From contig AP017968.1 in assembly GCA_002356455.1 (NCBI GenBank), positions 2,914,001-2,978,000 on the forward strand: 64,000 nt of DNA. Direction: 5' to 3'. The position numbers and the translations under genes were made by a program. Below are positions 45,814 to 55,765 of this stretch, one piece after another; the stretch's first letter is position 1, and the number at the start of each line of letters is the position of its first letter. The notes below the pieces were generated by a model. That model had not been told where the DNA came from. It did no database searches and saw only the letters and a list, made by a program, of their open reading frames with translations. The DNA comes from Fusobacterium varium. GTDB taxonomy: Bacteria > Fusobacteriota > Fusobacteriia > Fusobacteriales > Fusobacteriaceae.

Positions 45814-45962
45814 ATTTTCCACTCCTATTTAAAAATAAATTTTTTATAAGGACCCTTTTAATTTCTATAAGAATAATTATATCAAAAAAACTCTTTATTA
45901 TAAATCTATATCTTTTCAATTTTTCTCTTTTCTGTAAATTTTCAAATTATAAATAACTTGAT

Positions 45963-47400
45963 ATAAAAAAAGCTGAGTAACATTTAAAAAAAATGTTTTA
46001 CTCAGCTCTCTTTTTTGTATAATATAGTTACCACCCTAATTATACAAAGGAGACATTCATGCAAATCAAACATATTATCTCTAAAGTCAATATAACAAAT
46101 CTTTTAGGTAAAATCAAGAAATATTTTAAAAATGAACATTTTGAGGATGTTAAACAGACTATTCAAAAATTCTTAGCTTGTTCTATTGATAAATCTTTTC
46201 TCTCTCTTCAATGCCCTAAGTGTCATGAGGCGCATAAAATTAAAGTTACTTATAAATCTAGATTTTGTCCTTCCTGTGGTAAACGTTATTCTGCTGTTTG
46301 AACTGAAAAAACTTCCACTTCTCTTATTGATGTTAAACATAGAAGTGTCCTTTTTACTATTCCTGAAGAACTTAGAATGTTTTTCTTCTATGATAGAGAC
46401 CTTTTAACTAAGCTTGCTTATGCTGTTAATGATGTTTTTAAATATCAATTTCATAACATTAAAGCAAAAAATCAAAGAATTCATAAAATTTCAAAATATT
46501 CCTCTAAATACTTTACTAACTCAGATATCATTCATTATGGATTGATTACTGTTATTCATACCTTTGGGCGCGATCTTAAATGGAACCCTCATATTCATGC
46601 TATTGTTACTTTAGGTGGATTCAATAAAAACTTCCAATTTCTTGAAAAAAAATATTTTCATGTCAATTCCATTGCTGGACAATGGAAAAAAATGGTTATT
46701 GATATTGTTAAATCTGGAAATTATGACAAGCCTGAAATTAAAGCTAAAGCTTATGCTGCTGCTAACTACCTTTATCGCAAAAATACAAGATTCTTTTTCA
46801 ATGTTGCAAAAAATGATTTAAATAATAATATTTATGCAATTAAATATATTGGCAGATATCTGTCAAGAGCTCCTATCGCAGAATATAAAATTGTTGATTT
46901 CTATGATAATAAGGTTACTTTCTATTATGAAAGTCTTGCTGATGATAAACAAAGAATTGAGCTTACTTTAGATGTGGAAACATTTCTTTCCAAATTAATT
47001 ATTCGCATTCCCCCTAAACATTTCAAAATGATTAGGCGCTTTGGAATCTATTCTAGAAATATTAAATCAGAACTTAAAAACATCATGAAATTCATGAGAA
47101 AATATGTCTCTAAATATTCCAATTCTACTTTTTATCAACTTGAAATATGGAACGCTTTTGGAGTAAATCCTTTTTATTGTTTTAAATGTAATGCCAGAAT
47201 GAAAGTTAAAAAAATATCATATTTTAATATACATACAGGCTCCATTTGCTGGAAAGAATATCGCTAAACAGCTGATTAACAATCAGCTTTTTTGTGCTGT
47301 CAATTTTAATCTTATTCAATTAATATATCTAATATGAATACAAAATAATTAACATTTTTTATTTTTTCAACAAATTTATCAAATTATAATTTCCTAAGAA
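45963..47400 (+). mobile_element. IS91-like rolling-circle element, copy 1 of a tandem pair
   Basis: A 1,438-base unit directly followed by an almost identical second unit. It opens with a strong hairpin (AAGCTGAGTAA..TTACTCAGCT plus T-tract), then a TATAAT box and the transposase gene, and ends with an AGCTGATT-AACA-AATCAGCT hairpin. There are no terminal inverted repeats. The 10-base word ATAAAAAAAG stands at the left of each copy and again after copy 2. Confidence 0.85.
46059..47267 (+). pseudogene. IS91-family transposase with internal UGA, copy 1
   Basis: A 402-codon frame interrupted only by TGA at 46299-46301. The N-terminal zinc finger (CPKCHEAHK..FCPSCGKRYSAV) is followed by the stop, then TEKTSTSLIDVKHRSVLFTIPEEL continues in the same frame. 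The catalytic HUH motif is in WNPHIHAIVTLGG, and the tyrosine region is YIGRYLSRAPIAEY. IS91 relatives normally have Trp at the UGA position. In this copy a zinc-finger Cys is Tyr (KVTYKSRF) and a usually conserved His is Arg (IIRIPPKHF), so it is probably the less active copy. AAAGGAG precedes the ATG. Confidence 0.85.
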
Positions 47401-48838
47401 ATAAAAAAAGCTGAGTAACATTTAAAAAAAATGTTTTACTCAGCTCTCTTTTTTGTATAATATAGTTACCACCCTAATTATACAAAGGAGACATTCATGC
47501 AAATCAAACATATTATCTCTAAAGTCAATATAACAAATCTTTTAGGTAAAATCAAGAAATATTTTAAAAATGAACATTTTGAGGATGTTAAACAGACTAT
47601 TCAAAAATTCTTAGCTTGTTCTATTGATAAATCTTTTCTCTCTCTTCAATGCCCTAAGTGTCATGAGGCGCATAAAATTAAAGTTACTTGTAAATCTAGA
47701 TTTTGTCCTTCCTGTGGTAAACGTTATTCTGCTGTTTGAACTGAAAAAACTTCCACTTCTCTTATTGATGTTAAACATAGAAGTGTCCTTTTTACTATTC
47801 CTGAAGAACTTAGAATGTTTTTCTTCTATGATAGAGACCTTTTAACTAAGCTTGCTTATGCTGTTAATGATGTTTTTAAATATCAATTTCATAACATTAA
47901 AGCAAAAAATCAAAGAATTCATAAAATTTCAAAATATTCCTCTAAATACTTTACTAACTCAGATATCATTCATTATGGATTGATTACTGTTATTCATACC
48001 TTTGGGCGCGATCTTAAATGGAACCCTCATATTCATGCTATTGTTACTTTAGGTGGATTCAATAAAAACTTCCAATTTCTTGAAAAAAAATATTTTCATG
48101 TCAATTCCATTGCTGGACAATGGAAAAAAATGGTTATTGATATTGTTAAATCTGGAAATTATGACAAGCCTGAAATTAAAGCTAAAGCTTATGCTGCTGC
48201 TAACTACCTTTATCGCAAAAATACAAGATTCTTTTTCAATGTTGCAAAAAATGATTTAAATAATAATATTTATGCAATTAAATATATTGGCAGATATCTG
48301 TCAAGAGCTCCTATCGCAGAATATAAAATTGTTGATTTCTATGATAATAAGGTTACTTTCTATTATGAAAGTCTTGCTGATGATAAACAAAGAATTGAGC
48401 TTACTTTAGATGTGGAAACATTTCTTTCCAAATTAATTATTCACATTCCCCCTAAACATTTCAAAATGATTAGGCGCTTTGGAATCTATTCTAGAAATAT
48501 TAAATCAGAACTTAAAAACATCATGAAATTCATGAGAAAATATGTCTCTAAATATTCCAATTCTACTTTTTATCAACTTGAAATATGGAACGCTTTTGGA
48601 GTAAATCCTTTTTATTGTTTTAAATGTAATGCCAGAATGAAAGTTAAAAAAATATCATATTTTAATATACATACAGGCTCCATTTGCTGGAAAGAATATC
48701 GCTAAACAGCTGATTAACAATCAGCTTTTTTGTGCTGTCAATTTTAATCTTATTCAATTAATATATCTAATATGAATACAAAATAATTAACATTTTTTAT
48801 TTTTTCAACAAATTTATCAAATTATAATTTCCTAAGAA
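47401..48838 (+). mobile_element. IS91-like rolling-circle element, copy 2 of a tandem pair
   Basis: The same 1,438-base unit as copy 1, head to tail with no spacer. I find two base differences, at 46252/47690 and 47005/48443. Head-to-tail arrays are expected when rolling-circle transposition does not end at the first terminus. The right end abuts the T-tract of the tRNA-Arg terminator. Confidence 0.85.
47497..48705 (+). pseudogene. IS91-family transposase with internal UGA, copy 2
   Basis: Same architecture as copy 1, with the UGA at 47737-47739 at the identical position. This copy keeps the expected zinc-finger Cys (KVTCKSRFCPSC) and the expected His (IIHIPPKHF), so it looks like the parental version. 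If the UGA is read through, as Trp or otherwise, the protein is full length at 402 residues; if not, only an 80-residue zinc-finger peptide and an internally started 296-residue nuclease part could be made. Confidence 0.85.
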
Positions 48839-48842
48839 ATAA

Positions 48843-48874
48843 AAAAAGTTGTAGATATCTAAATCTACAACTAA
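48843..48874 (-). terminator. terminator of tRNA-Arg
   Basis: On the minus strand, AGTTGTAGATT..ATCTACAACT followed by seven T, about 70 bases after the tRNA. The IS pair inserted at the end of its T-tract. Confidence 0.8.
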
Positions 48875-48941
48875 AAAATAAAGTCTATTATTTATATTTT
48901 TAAAAGTTTTATTTTTCATTATTCTCTATTTTTGAGACTAA

Positions 48942-49018
48942 TGGCGCTCCCAAGAGGAATCGAACCCCTAACCCTCTGATCCGAAGTCAGATGCTCTATC
49001 CAATTGAGCTATGGAAGC
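48942..49018 (-). tRNA. tRNA-Arg (anticodon TCG)
   Basis: A 77-base cloverleaf on the minus strand. Acceptor GCTTCCA/TGGGAGC, D arm with AGCTCAATTGGATAGAGC, anticodon stem TCTGA/TCAGA with loop CTTCGGA giving TCG, T arm AGGGGTTCGATTCCTCT, encoded CCA. It reads CGA codons. It stands alone upstream of its terminator. Confidence 0.93.
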
Positions 49019-49032
49019 TTTTTTCTTATTTA

Positions 49033-50244
49033 TCAATTTCTTTCAGCTATCAATTTAGCTGCTATTTCTCTTGCTATATTTTCTAATCTTTCTAAATCTT
49101 CAGTTTTTGGAGTTCCTTTTACTTCTACAGATTCTGCAACTACTTCTATTCCCTTTAGTCCATTAGCAAAAGCTTCTATTCCTCTTACTCCACCACCACT
49201 CCACATCATAGTTCCAAATATTCCTAAATATCTATTTTTTAATCCATAATTTTCTAATTTATGAAGTAATGGTTGTACTTTAGGATAAACTGAATTATTA
49301 TGTGCACAAGAACCAATTACTAATCCTTTATATTTCCATATTTCAGCAACTATAAAAGAATGATCTGTTTTAGAAGCATCATATATTTTTACTTCTTTTA
49401 TTCCTTGAGCATTTAATTCTCTTCCTATAATTTCAGCCATCTTAGCTGTATTTCCATACATACTTCCATAAACTATTACTACTCCCTCTTCTTCTGGAAG
49501 AAGCTGAGCCCAAGTACTGTATAATGATATAACTTTTGCTATATCTTTTCTCCATATTAATCCATGAGAAGGACATATAAGTTTAATTTCAAGCCCACTA
49601 AGTTTTTTAATTGCACTAGTAACCTGTGCTCCATATTTTCCCACTATATTTGCATAATATCTTCTCATTTCATCAATATAAAAATCAAAATTTACTTCAT
49701 CATCAAATATTCCTCCATCTAATGCTCCAAATCCTCCAAAAGCATCATTAGAAAAAAGTATTTTTTCAGTAGTATCATAAGTTACCATTGATTCAGGCCA
49801 ATGTACCATTGGTATCATAGCGAAAGTAAGTTTATGTTTTCCTAAATCTAGGATATCACCTTCTTTTACAGTCACAAAATTTTCATCTGGGAATTCAATA
49901 TTGAACGCTCTAAGCATTCCTAGAGTTTTAGAATTTCCTACTACTTTTACATTTGGGAAAACCCTTAATATATCTTTTAATCCACTTGAATGATCTGGCT
50001 CTACATGGTTAATAACTATATAATCAAGATTTTTTCCAGCAAGTCCTAATATCACTTTTTCAATATAAAGAGCTGAACTTCCAAATTCAACTGCATCTAT
50101 AACGCAAGTTTTTTCATCATTTATTAGATATGAATTATATGCTACTCCATATGGTAATGGCATATAGTTTTCAAATCTTTCAGTTTTTCTGTCATTAACA
50201 CCTATCCATGACACATCATTTGTAACTTTAGTACAACAATACAT
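49033..50244 (-). CDS. FprA family A-type flavodiiron protein
   Basis: A 403-residue cytosolic protein with an N-terminal metallo-beta-lactamase-like diiron domain (about 1-250; HVEPDHSSGLKDIL gives the H-x-E-x-D ligands, then MVHWPES and the late SHGLIW His) and a C-terminal flavodoxin domain (about 255-400; VVIVYGSMYGNTAKMAEII is the FMN phosphate loop). Flavodiiron proteins reduce oxygen to water and/or nitric oxide to nitrous oxide, protecting anaerobes. No rubredoxin fusion is present, so an external electron donor is needed. GGAGGAAAAG precedes the ATG. Confidence 0.95.
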   Translation of the reverse strand: MYCCTKVTNDVSWIGVNDRKTERFENYMPLPYGVAYNSYLINDEKTCVIDAVEFGSSALYIEKVILGLAGKNLDYIVINHVEPDHSSGLKDILRVFPNVKVVGNSKTLGMLRAFNIEFPDENFVTVKEGDILDLGKHKLTFAMIPMVHWPESMVTYDTTEKILFSNDAFGGFGALDGGIFDDEVNFDFYIDEMRRYYANIVGKYGAQVTSAIKKLSGLEIKLICPSHGLIWRKDIAKVISLYSTWAQLLPEEEGVVIVYGSMYGNTAKMAEIIGRELNAQGIKEVKIYDASKTDHSFIVAEIWKYKGLVIGSCAHNNSVYPKVQPLLHKLENYGLKNRYLGIFGTMMWSGGGVRGIEAFANGLKGIEVVAESVEVKGTPKTEDLERLENIAREIAAKLIAERN

Positions 50245-50307
50245 TTCTTTCTTTTCCTCCTAATAAATTTATTTATTCAATAATTGATAATCAATATGAA
50301 GACATTC

Positions 50308-51276
50308 CTATTTTACAAATTTCCTATATCCTGTTTTAAAATCTACTAAATTTCTCATAGGTTTTTTTTCATAAAAAGATTTAAGATTCTCTATAGAGAT
50401 TTTTCTTATTCTTTCAAGTGTTTCCTTTAAATGATATCCTCCTGATACATGTGGTGTAAGTATCAGATTTCTAGCATTCCATAACGGACTTTCTACTGGA
50501 AGTGGTTCTATATCTACTACATCCAATCCTGCTCCTCCCAATTTACCACTGTTTAATACCTCACATAAATCAGCAGTATGAACAGTACTTCCTCTTCCTA
50601 CATTTAAAAGAATTGCTCCTGTTTTCATTTTTTGAAATTTATGGCTGTTAAATAAGTTTTTAGTTTCTTTTGTTTCTGGCAGTGACAAAGCTACAATATC
50701 AAATTCACAAAGTATCTCATCAAGTTTATCTAACTGATATATATCTTCAAGATATTCAGGTACCTCACTTTTATTTCTTTTTATTCCATATACTTTACTT
50801 CCAAGAGCATGCATTCTCATTGCAAACTCTCCTCCTATATCTCCCAAACCTACTACTAATGTTTTTGAACCATATATAGAAGTTACAGCTCCTTCGTCCT
50901 TCCACATATGCTCCTTTTGATTTACAATATAAAGATTTAACTTCTTCTGTAAACTCAATACCATACTTAACATATGTTCTGCAATAGCAAGTCCATATGC
51001 GCCAGTAGCATTTGTCAATATAGTTCCTTCTGAAAGGACTCCTTTTTCGGTATATTGGTTAGCTCCTGCACTATTAAGCTGTATCCATTTCAGATTTTTA
51101 CTTTCTCTTACAGCATCAATAGAAACATTTCCTAAAATTATCTCTGCCTCTTGTACTATAGATCTTTCTGCTTTATCAGGTGTTAGATATATAACTTCAG
51201 CATCTGAAGCTATATTTGCTATTTTTCTCTTATGTTCCTCTTCCATTGGAATAGTAACTAATATTTTTCTTTTCAT
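50308..51276 (-). CDS. D-isomer-specific 2-hydroxyacid dehydrogenase
   Basis: A 322-residue NAD(P)-dependent oxidoreductase. The dinucleotide fold is at LVVGLGDIGGEFAMRMHALG (about residue 140), the substrate Arg is in ILLNVGRGSTVHTADL, and the acid/base pair is Glu in DVVDIEPLP and His in LTPHVSGG. The family interconverts 2-oxo acids and D-2-hydroxy acids; this protein resembles the GhrA/YcdW-like or phosphoglycerate-dehydrogenase-like members, with no clear substrate. AGGAGGAAAG precedes the ATG. It lies 63 bases upstream of fprA on the same strand. Confidence 0.9.
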   Translation of the reverse strand: MKRKILVTIPMEEEHKRKIANIASDAEVIYLTPDKAERSIVQEAEIILGNVSIDAVRESKNLKWIQLNSAGANQYTEKGVLSEGTILTNATGAYGLAIAEHMLSMVLSLQKKLNLYIVNQKEHMWKDEGAVTSIYGSKTLVVGLGDIGGEFAMRMHALGSKVYGIKRNKSEVPEYLEDIYQLDKLDEILCEFDIVALSLPETKETKNLFNSHKFQKMKTGAILLNVGRGSTVHTADLCEVLNSGKLGGAGLDVVDIEPLPVESPLWNARNLILTPHVSGGYHLKETLERIRKISIENLKSFYEKKPMRNLVDFKTGYRKFVK

Positions 51277-51690
51277 TCTTTCCTCCTGAAAGCTGTTCTA
51301 TATACCTTTACCTTATAACTTTCCATAATCCTAAAAAATAACCCTATCTATATAATATTCGACTTATCAAAATATTTCAACTTTTTTATTAAATTTTTAT
51401 AAAAAAGATTTTTTTTTCCCAAAACAGAAAAATTTGTGATATATTTTTATAGTTTTTTTAATTTCTGAAATTAAAGAACATTTAAGATTTAAAGTAGTTT
51501 TGTTTATATTTTTATATTATTTTATATATACACTATTTTCTTTATATTCTCTATTTCTTTTTTATTGTTTTTTTATTCATCTTATTTTCCCACATTATTT
51601 TTTAAAATATTAATTCTAGCCTTTTCTAGCACTTTTCAGCAAATTATGATATAATTTCTTGAAGAAAATTCATATCTAGGAGGTACTCTT
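51277..51690. other. AT-rich intergenic region with lgt promoter
   Basis: About 410 bases with very low GC and many T-runs. I see no ORF with a ribosome site and no stable RNA fold. At its right end TGATATAAT (51647-51655) is an extended -10 box, the probable lgt promoter. Confidence 0.5.
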
Positions 51691-52560
51691 ATGCACCCAG
51701 TTTTATTTACTATAGGCGGATTTGAAATCCGTTTTTATGGTTTAATGTATGCACTATCTTTCTTTATAGGGATAGAAATTGCAAAATATATGGCAAGAGA
51801 AAGAAACTTCAAAACAAGTATAATTGAAAATTATGCATTTGCAGCTATGATTTCAGGTTTATTAGGTGGAAGATTATACTATGTAATGTTTAATTTGGAC
51901 TATTACCTTTATCATCCAGCTGAAATACTTGCAACCTGGCATGGTGGAATGGCCATACATGGTGGAATAATTGGTGGAATAATTGGTACTTTTATCTATG
52001 CCAAAATTAAAAAACTAAATCCTTTAACTTTGGGAGATTATGCAGCTGCTCCTCTTTTGTTAGGACAAGCTCTTGGACGTTTTGGTAATTTTATGAACGG
52101 AGAAATACATGGAGTACCTACTTTTACTCCATGGAATATTATTTTCAGTATAAAGCCAAAATTCTATGAATGGTATTCCTATTATACATCACTTCCTGCA
52201 ATTGATAAAATGGATTTTAACACACTTGTTCCTTGGGGGTTGGTATTTCCTACCTCCTCTCCTGCTGGGAGTGAATTTCCTAATATGGCGCTTCATCCAG
52301 CTATGTTATATGAGCTTATATTAAATTTTATTGGCTTTCTTTTTATCTGGTTTGTACTTAGGAAAAGAGAAAATAAGGCTCCTGGGTATATGTGGTGGTA
52401 TTATATCATAATATACAGTATAATCAGAATTTTCGTAAGCTTCTTCAGAGCTGAAGATCTTATGATTGTAAATATAAGAGCTCCTCATCTTGTAAGCCTT
52501 ATTCTTATTATATTTTCAATAATTATGATAAAACTTGGTGAAAAGAAGATGGCAAGATAA
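51691..52560 (+). CDS. lgt: prolipoprotein diacylglyceryl transferase
   Basis: A 289-residue inner-membrane enzyme with about seven spans that moves diacylglycerol from phosphatidylglycerol onto the lipobox Cys of prolipoproteins. IRFYGLMYALSFFIGIEIA, WHGGMAIHGGIIGGIIG and the signature GRFGNFMNGEIHG (with the essential Arg/Asn) are diagnostic. It would act on the lipoproteins in this window: the M48 protease, the SpoIID-like protein and the GYDxxG repeat protein. TAGGAGGT precedes the ATG. A terminator follows. Confidence 0.97.
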   Translation: MHPVLFTIGGFEIRFYGLMYALSFFIGIEIAKYMARERNFKTSIIENYAFAAMISGLLGGRLYYVMFNLDYYLYHPAEILATWHGGMAIHGGIIGGIIGTFIYAKIKKLNPLTLGDYAAAPLLLGQALGRFGNFMNGEIHGVPTFTPWNIIFSIKPKFYEWYSYYTSLPAIDKMDFNTLVPWGLVFPTSSPAGSEFPNMALHPAMLYELILNFIGFLFIWFVLRKRENKAPGYMWWYYIIIYSIIRIFVSFFRAEDLMIVNIRAPHLVSLILIIFSIIMIKLGEKKMAR

Positions 52561-52574
52561 TTTTCAAAATATTA

Positions 52575-52618
52575 AAAATAAAAACTCTGATCTTAATTTT
52601 TAAGACAGAGTTTTTTTA
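52575..52618. terminator. bidirectional terminator
   Basis: AAAAACTCTGTCTTAAAAATTAAG-like stem: AAAAACTCTG pairs with CAGAGTTTTT around a TCTTAAT..TTAAGA inner stem, between lgt and the converging chromate transporter gene. Confidence 0.85.
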
Positions 52619-53182
52619 TTAATACAGAAAGAAACCCGCTGCTCCACTTAATATCATCATTAGCATTGGATTTATTTTAAATTTTCTTAATAAAAATATA
52701 GAAATGATAAATATTACTACTGCCACTATATTTATATTTATTTTTTCTACTTCTTCTAATTTTGATATACCACCAAAAGCTATCAAAATTATTGTACTGG
52801 CAGATGAAGCTATCAATCCTACTGATACTGCTCTCAATCCACTAAGAATATTTAAAACAGTTTCAATTTTTCTATATTTATTAAAAAAATTATACAATAT
52901 TATGGATATTACAAATCCAGAAATAACACATCCAAAAGTTGCAGTAATTGCTCCTGGTATTCCTGCTATTCTTATTCCCACAAATGTGGAAGTATTTACA
53001 GCAAGAGGTCCTGGTGTCATCTGTGAAATAGTTATTATATCTGTAAATTCTTGAAATGTCAGCCACTTATGTATGTTAACAACTTGTTCCTGTATCAATG
53101 GAATTGTAGCATATCCTCCCCCTATACTAAATAGCCCTATCTGTAAAAAACTTATCAGCAGAATTAAAATTAAAGTCCACAT
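52619..53182 (-). CDS. chromate transporter family protein, half-size (second gene)
   Basis: About 187 residues, one ChrA half with five to six spans. GLFSIGGGYATIPLIQEQVV and MTPGPLAVNTSTFVGIRIAG are the family signatures (G-G-G-Y and P-G-P). Short-chain ChrA proteins work as pairs of separate halves in opposite orientation. The start ATG, behind AAAAGGAGAGAA, lies inside the last codons of the first half, so they are coupled. Real substrate could be chromate or another anion such as sulfate. Confidence 0.9.
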   Translation of the reverse strand: MWTLILILLISFLQIGLFSIGGGYATIPLIQEQVVNIHKWLTFQEFTDIITISQMTPGPLAVNTSTFVGIRIAGIPGAITATFGCVISGFVISIILYNFFNKYRKIETVLNILSGLRAVSVGLIASSASTIILIAFGGISKLEEVEKININIVAVVIFIISIFLLRKFKINPMLMMILSGAAGFFLY

Positions 53183-53751
53183 ATTTTCTCTCCTTTTTTC
53201 TTTTTTATCCATCCATCAATAAAACAGACTACTGAACAAGATAAAATTATAAATATAACATTAATACGAAATATAAAGCTGGCTATAAATGTTATTGGTA
53301 TAATCAAAGACATTATCCTTTGTTTTTCTTTAAAGACAGCTCTGCTCATATCTAAAACAATATCTACTATCAGTGCTCCTACTCCTGCCTCCATTCCTTT
53401 TAATATTGAAGAAATCATTTGATTATCTCTAAACATTAAATAATATACTGAAATTACTCCTAATATAATAAGTGGAGGAAATACAGCTGCTATACAGCTT
53501 ATAACTGCTCCAATCATTCCTGCTGCTTTGTAACCAGATAAAACGGAAAGATTGATAGCTATCGCTCCTGGTGAAGACTGTGCTATTGCAGCCATATCCA
53601 TTAATTGCTCATTATCAAAAAGTTTTTTTCTATCTACAAAATACTTTTTTATCATAGGAATAACTACATATCCACCACCAAAAGTAAAAGCACTTATAAA
53701 AAAATTTATTCCAAAAAGCCATGTCCATATTTCTATTTTACTATTTTTCAT
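53170..53751 (-). CDS. chromate transporter family protein, half-size (first gene)
   Basis: A 193-residue ChrA half. NFFISAFTFGGGYVVIPMIKKYFV and IAQSSPGAIAINLSVLSGYKAAG are the matching signatures. Together with the next gene it makes one two-subunit transporter. The basic C-terminal tail overlaps the start of its partner. It is divergent from a LysR regulator gene with about 115 bases between, the usual place for regulation of the pair by that regulator. Confidence 0.9.
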   Translation of the reverse strand: MKNSKIEIWTWLFGINFFISAFTFGGGYVVIPMIKKYFVDRKKLFDNEQLMDMAAIAQSSPGAIAINLSVLSGYKAAGMIGAVISCIAAVFPPLIILGVISVYYLMFRDNQMISSILKGMEAGVGALIVDIVLDMSRAVFKEKQRIMSLIIPITFIASFIFRINVIFIILSCSVVCFIDGWIKKKKGEKICGL

Positions 53752-53865
53752 TCTTCATCTCCTTTTTTTCTGCTTATTATATTATATCAATTGATTTATA
53801 ATAAATAAAATGTTATTATTTTATAAATAACATGATTTTTTACTAATGATAAAAGGGAGAAAAAT

Positions 53866-54744
53866 TTGAATATAAGACATCTTAATATTTTTAAAATTGT
53901 TTGTGAAGAAATGAATTTTACTCGTGCAGCTGAAAAATTATACATGACACAACCTGCTGTATCTCATGCAATAAATGATTTAGAAGAAGAAATAGGACAT
54001 ATTCTTTTTGATCGTATATCAAAAAAAATATATTTAACTGAAATAGGAAAAATTTTTCTTAGTAAAACTCTAAGAATCTTGGAATTATATAATGATTTAG
54101 AAAATAATTTTTATAGTTCTGAAAAAGATATTCCTATACATATTGGTTCATGTATAACAATAGGTAATTTTTGGCTTCCAACTATTGTAAAGAAATTCAA
54201 AGAAATTTATACTGAAACTCCATTGAAAATAGAAATTGACAGTGCTGCTGTAATAGAAAAAATGCTTTTAGACAACAAGATAGATATTGCTCTAATTGAA
54301 GGAGGAATTCAAAATGAAAATCTTGTCAAAACACTTTTTTCTTCGTATGAAATAAGTGTAATTTGCTCTGTTAATCATCCTTTTTCTAAAAAAAAGTCTA
54401 TCTCTATTGAAGAGTTTTTAAGAGAAAACCTTCTACTAAGAGAAAAAGGAAGTGCTATAAGAGATTGTCTTGATAATACTTTAGCCAGAAAAGATATCTT
54501 TGTTGTTCCTTCATGGACAAGTGTTAACTCTCAGGCATTGATACAGGGAGTTAAAAATAATCTTGGAATAACTGTTCTTCCAGATATATTAATTACAAGT
54601 GAATTAGAAAAAAATGAACTAAAAAAGCTTTTTATTAAAGATTTAAAATTAAAAAATAATAATTATATTGTTTATCATAAAGATAAATATATTTCAAAAA
54701 CTATGTCTGCTTTTATTGAATTAATCAAAAAAATTACTTTATAA
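53866..54744 (+). CDS. LysR-family transcriptional regulator
   Basis: A 292-residue regulator. The helix-turn-helix is in MNFTRAAEKLYMTQPAVSHAINDLEEEIGH (residues 17-46) and a substrate-binding effector domain covers about 90-290. The start codon is TTG, seven bases after AAGGGAG, giving the typical opening MNIRHLNIFKIV. It is divergent from the two ChrA halves and probably controls them; the effector is unknown. A terminator follows the gene. Confidence 0.93.
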   Translation: MNIRHLNIFKIVCEEMNFTRAAEKLYMTQPAVSHAINDLEEEIGHILFDRISKKIYLTEIGKIFLSKTLRILELYNDLENNFYSSEKDIPIHIGSCITIGNFWLPTIVKKFKEIYTETPLKIEIDSAAVIEKMLLDNKIDIALIEGGIQNENLVKTLFSSYEISVICSVNHPFSKKKSISIEEFLRENLLLREKGSAIRDCLDNTLARKDIFVVPSWTSVNSQALIQGVKNNLGITVLPDILITSELEKNELKKLFIKDLKLKNNNYIVYHKDKYISKTMSAFIELIKKITL

Positions 54745-54745
54745 T

Positions 54746-54788
54746 AAAAACAGACTTAAATAAAATTTTAAGTCTGTTTTTATTAAAT
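54746..54788. terminator. bidirectional terminator
   Basis: AAAAACAGACTTAAA pairs with TTTAAGTCTGTTTTT between converging genes. Confidence 0.9.
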
Positions 54789-54791
54789 CTA

Positions 54792-55745
54792 TTATTTCCA
54801 ACTTGACATTCTTTTATCTAGGTCTTCTTTTGCTTCTTCCAGACCTTTCATCATACTTTCAAGAATTTCTTTTACAGTAGTTTTCTCATTTACCATGGCT
54901 GCAACTTGTCCTGCCATCACACTTCCATTGTCAACATCTCCATCAACAACAGCAAGTCTTAATCTACCTGTTCCCATTTGTTCAATCTCTTCTTTAGGAA
55001 CTCCCTCTTTTTCTTTTTCTAATATTAATTTAGCAAATTTATTTTCAATAACTCTTACAGGATGCCCAGTATAGTTTCCAGTTGATACAGTTGATCTATC
55101 TTTAGCTTTTAATATAGCCTGCTTATAATTTTCATGTACTGTACACTCTTCAGCTACTAAAAATTTAGTTCCTACTTGTATACCACAAGCTCCTAATGAA
55201 AGAGCTGCTAAAAATTGTTTTCCTCCTGCTATCCCTCCTGCTGCTATTACAGGAATCTCAACTTTTTCTACTACTTGAGGTACAAGAGCCATAGTTGTTA
55301 TGCTTCCTATGTGTCCTCCACCTTCCATACCTTCAGCTATTACAGCATCTGCTCCAATTCTTTCCATCCTCTTTGCTAGCGCTACTGAAGCTACTACTGG
55401 TAAAACCTTTATTCCTGCTGCCTTTAATTTTTCCATATAAGGCCCTGGATTCCCTGCTCCTGTTGTCACTACTTGGACTTTTTCTTCTATACAGATGTTG
55501 ATTTGTTCTTCTACATCTGCCATCATAAGCATTAAATTTACTCCAAATGGATTAGAAGTTATAGCTTTAGCTTTTCTGATTTCTTGTCTCAAAATATCAC
55601 AAGGCATTCCACCACCAGCAATAATTCCTAGACCTCCCTCTTTAGAAACATGCCCAGCAAGATTTCCATTAGCGATCCATGCCATTGCTCCTTGTATGAT
55701 TGGATATTTTATTCCAAGTAGTTTACAGATCTTGTTATTACTCAT
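54792..55745 (-). CDS. fabK: enoyl-[acyl-carrier-protein] reductase II
   Basis: A 317-residue FMN enzyme that catalyses the last reduction step of fatty acid elongation. [28 protein letters not shown] at the start, [42 protein letters not shown] and [20 protein letters not shown] are close to Streptococcus FabK. FabK replaces the triclosan-sensitive FabI. No other fab gene is near. AGGAGG precedes the ATG. It directly follows a related flavoprotein gene after about 20 bases. Confidence 0.93.
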   Translation of the reverse strand: MSNNKICKLLGIKYPIIQGAMAWIANGNLAGHVSKEGGLGIIAGGGMPCDILRQEIRKAKAITSNPFGVNLMLMMADVEEQINICIEEKVQVVTTGAGNPGPYMEKLKAAGIKVLPVVASVALAKRMERIGADAVIAEGMEGGGHIGSITTMALVPQVVEKVEIPVIAAGGIAGGKQFLAALSLGACGIQVGTKFLVAEECTVHENYKQAILKAKDRSTVSTGNYTGHPVRVIENKFAKLILEKEKEGVPKEEIEQMGTGRLRLAVVDGDVDNGSVMAGQVAAMVNEKTTVKEILESMMKGLEEAKEDLDKRMSSWK

Positions 55746-55765
55746 AAATCCTCCTAAAATATAAA

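Noticed and set aside
46299-46301. UGA as selenocysteine
   Set aside because: Relatives have Trp, not Cys or Sec, here, and I see no convincing stem-loop right after the codon.
45963-48838. Tandem IS copies as a simple assembly duplication
   Set aside because: The copies differ at two positions that change conserved residues, which favours a real duplication, though long reads would settle it.
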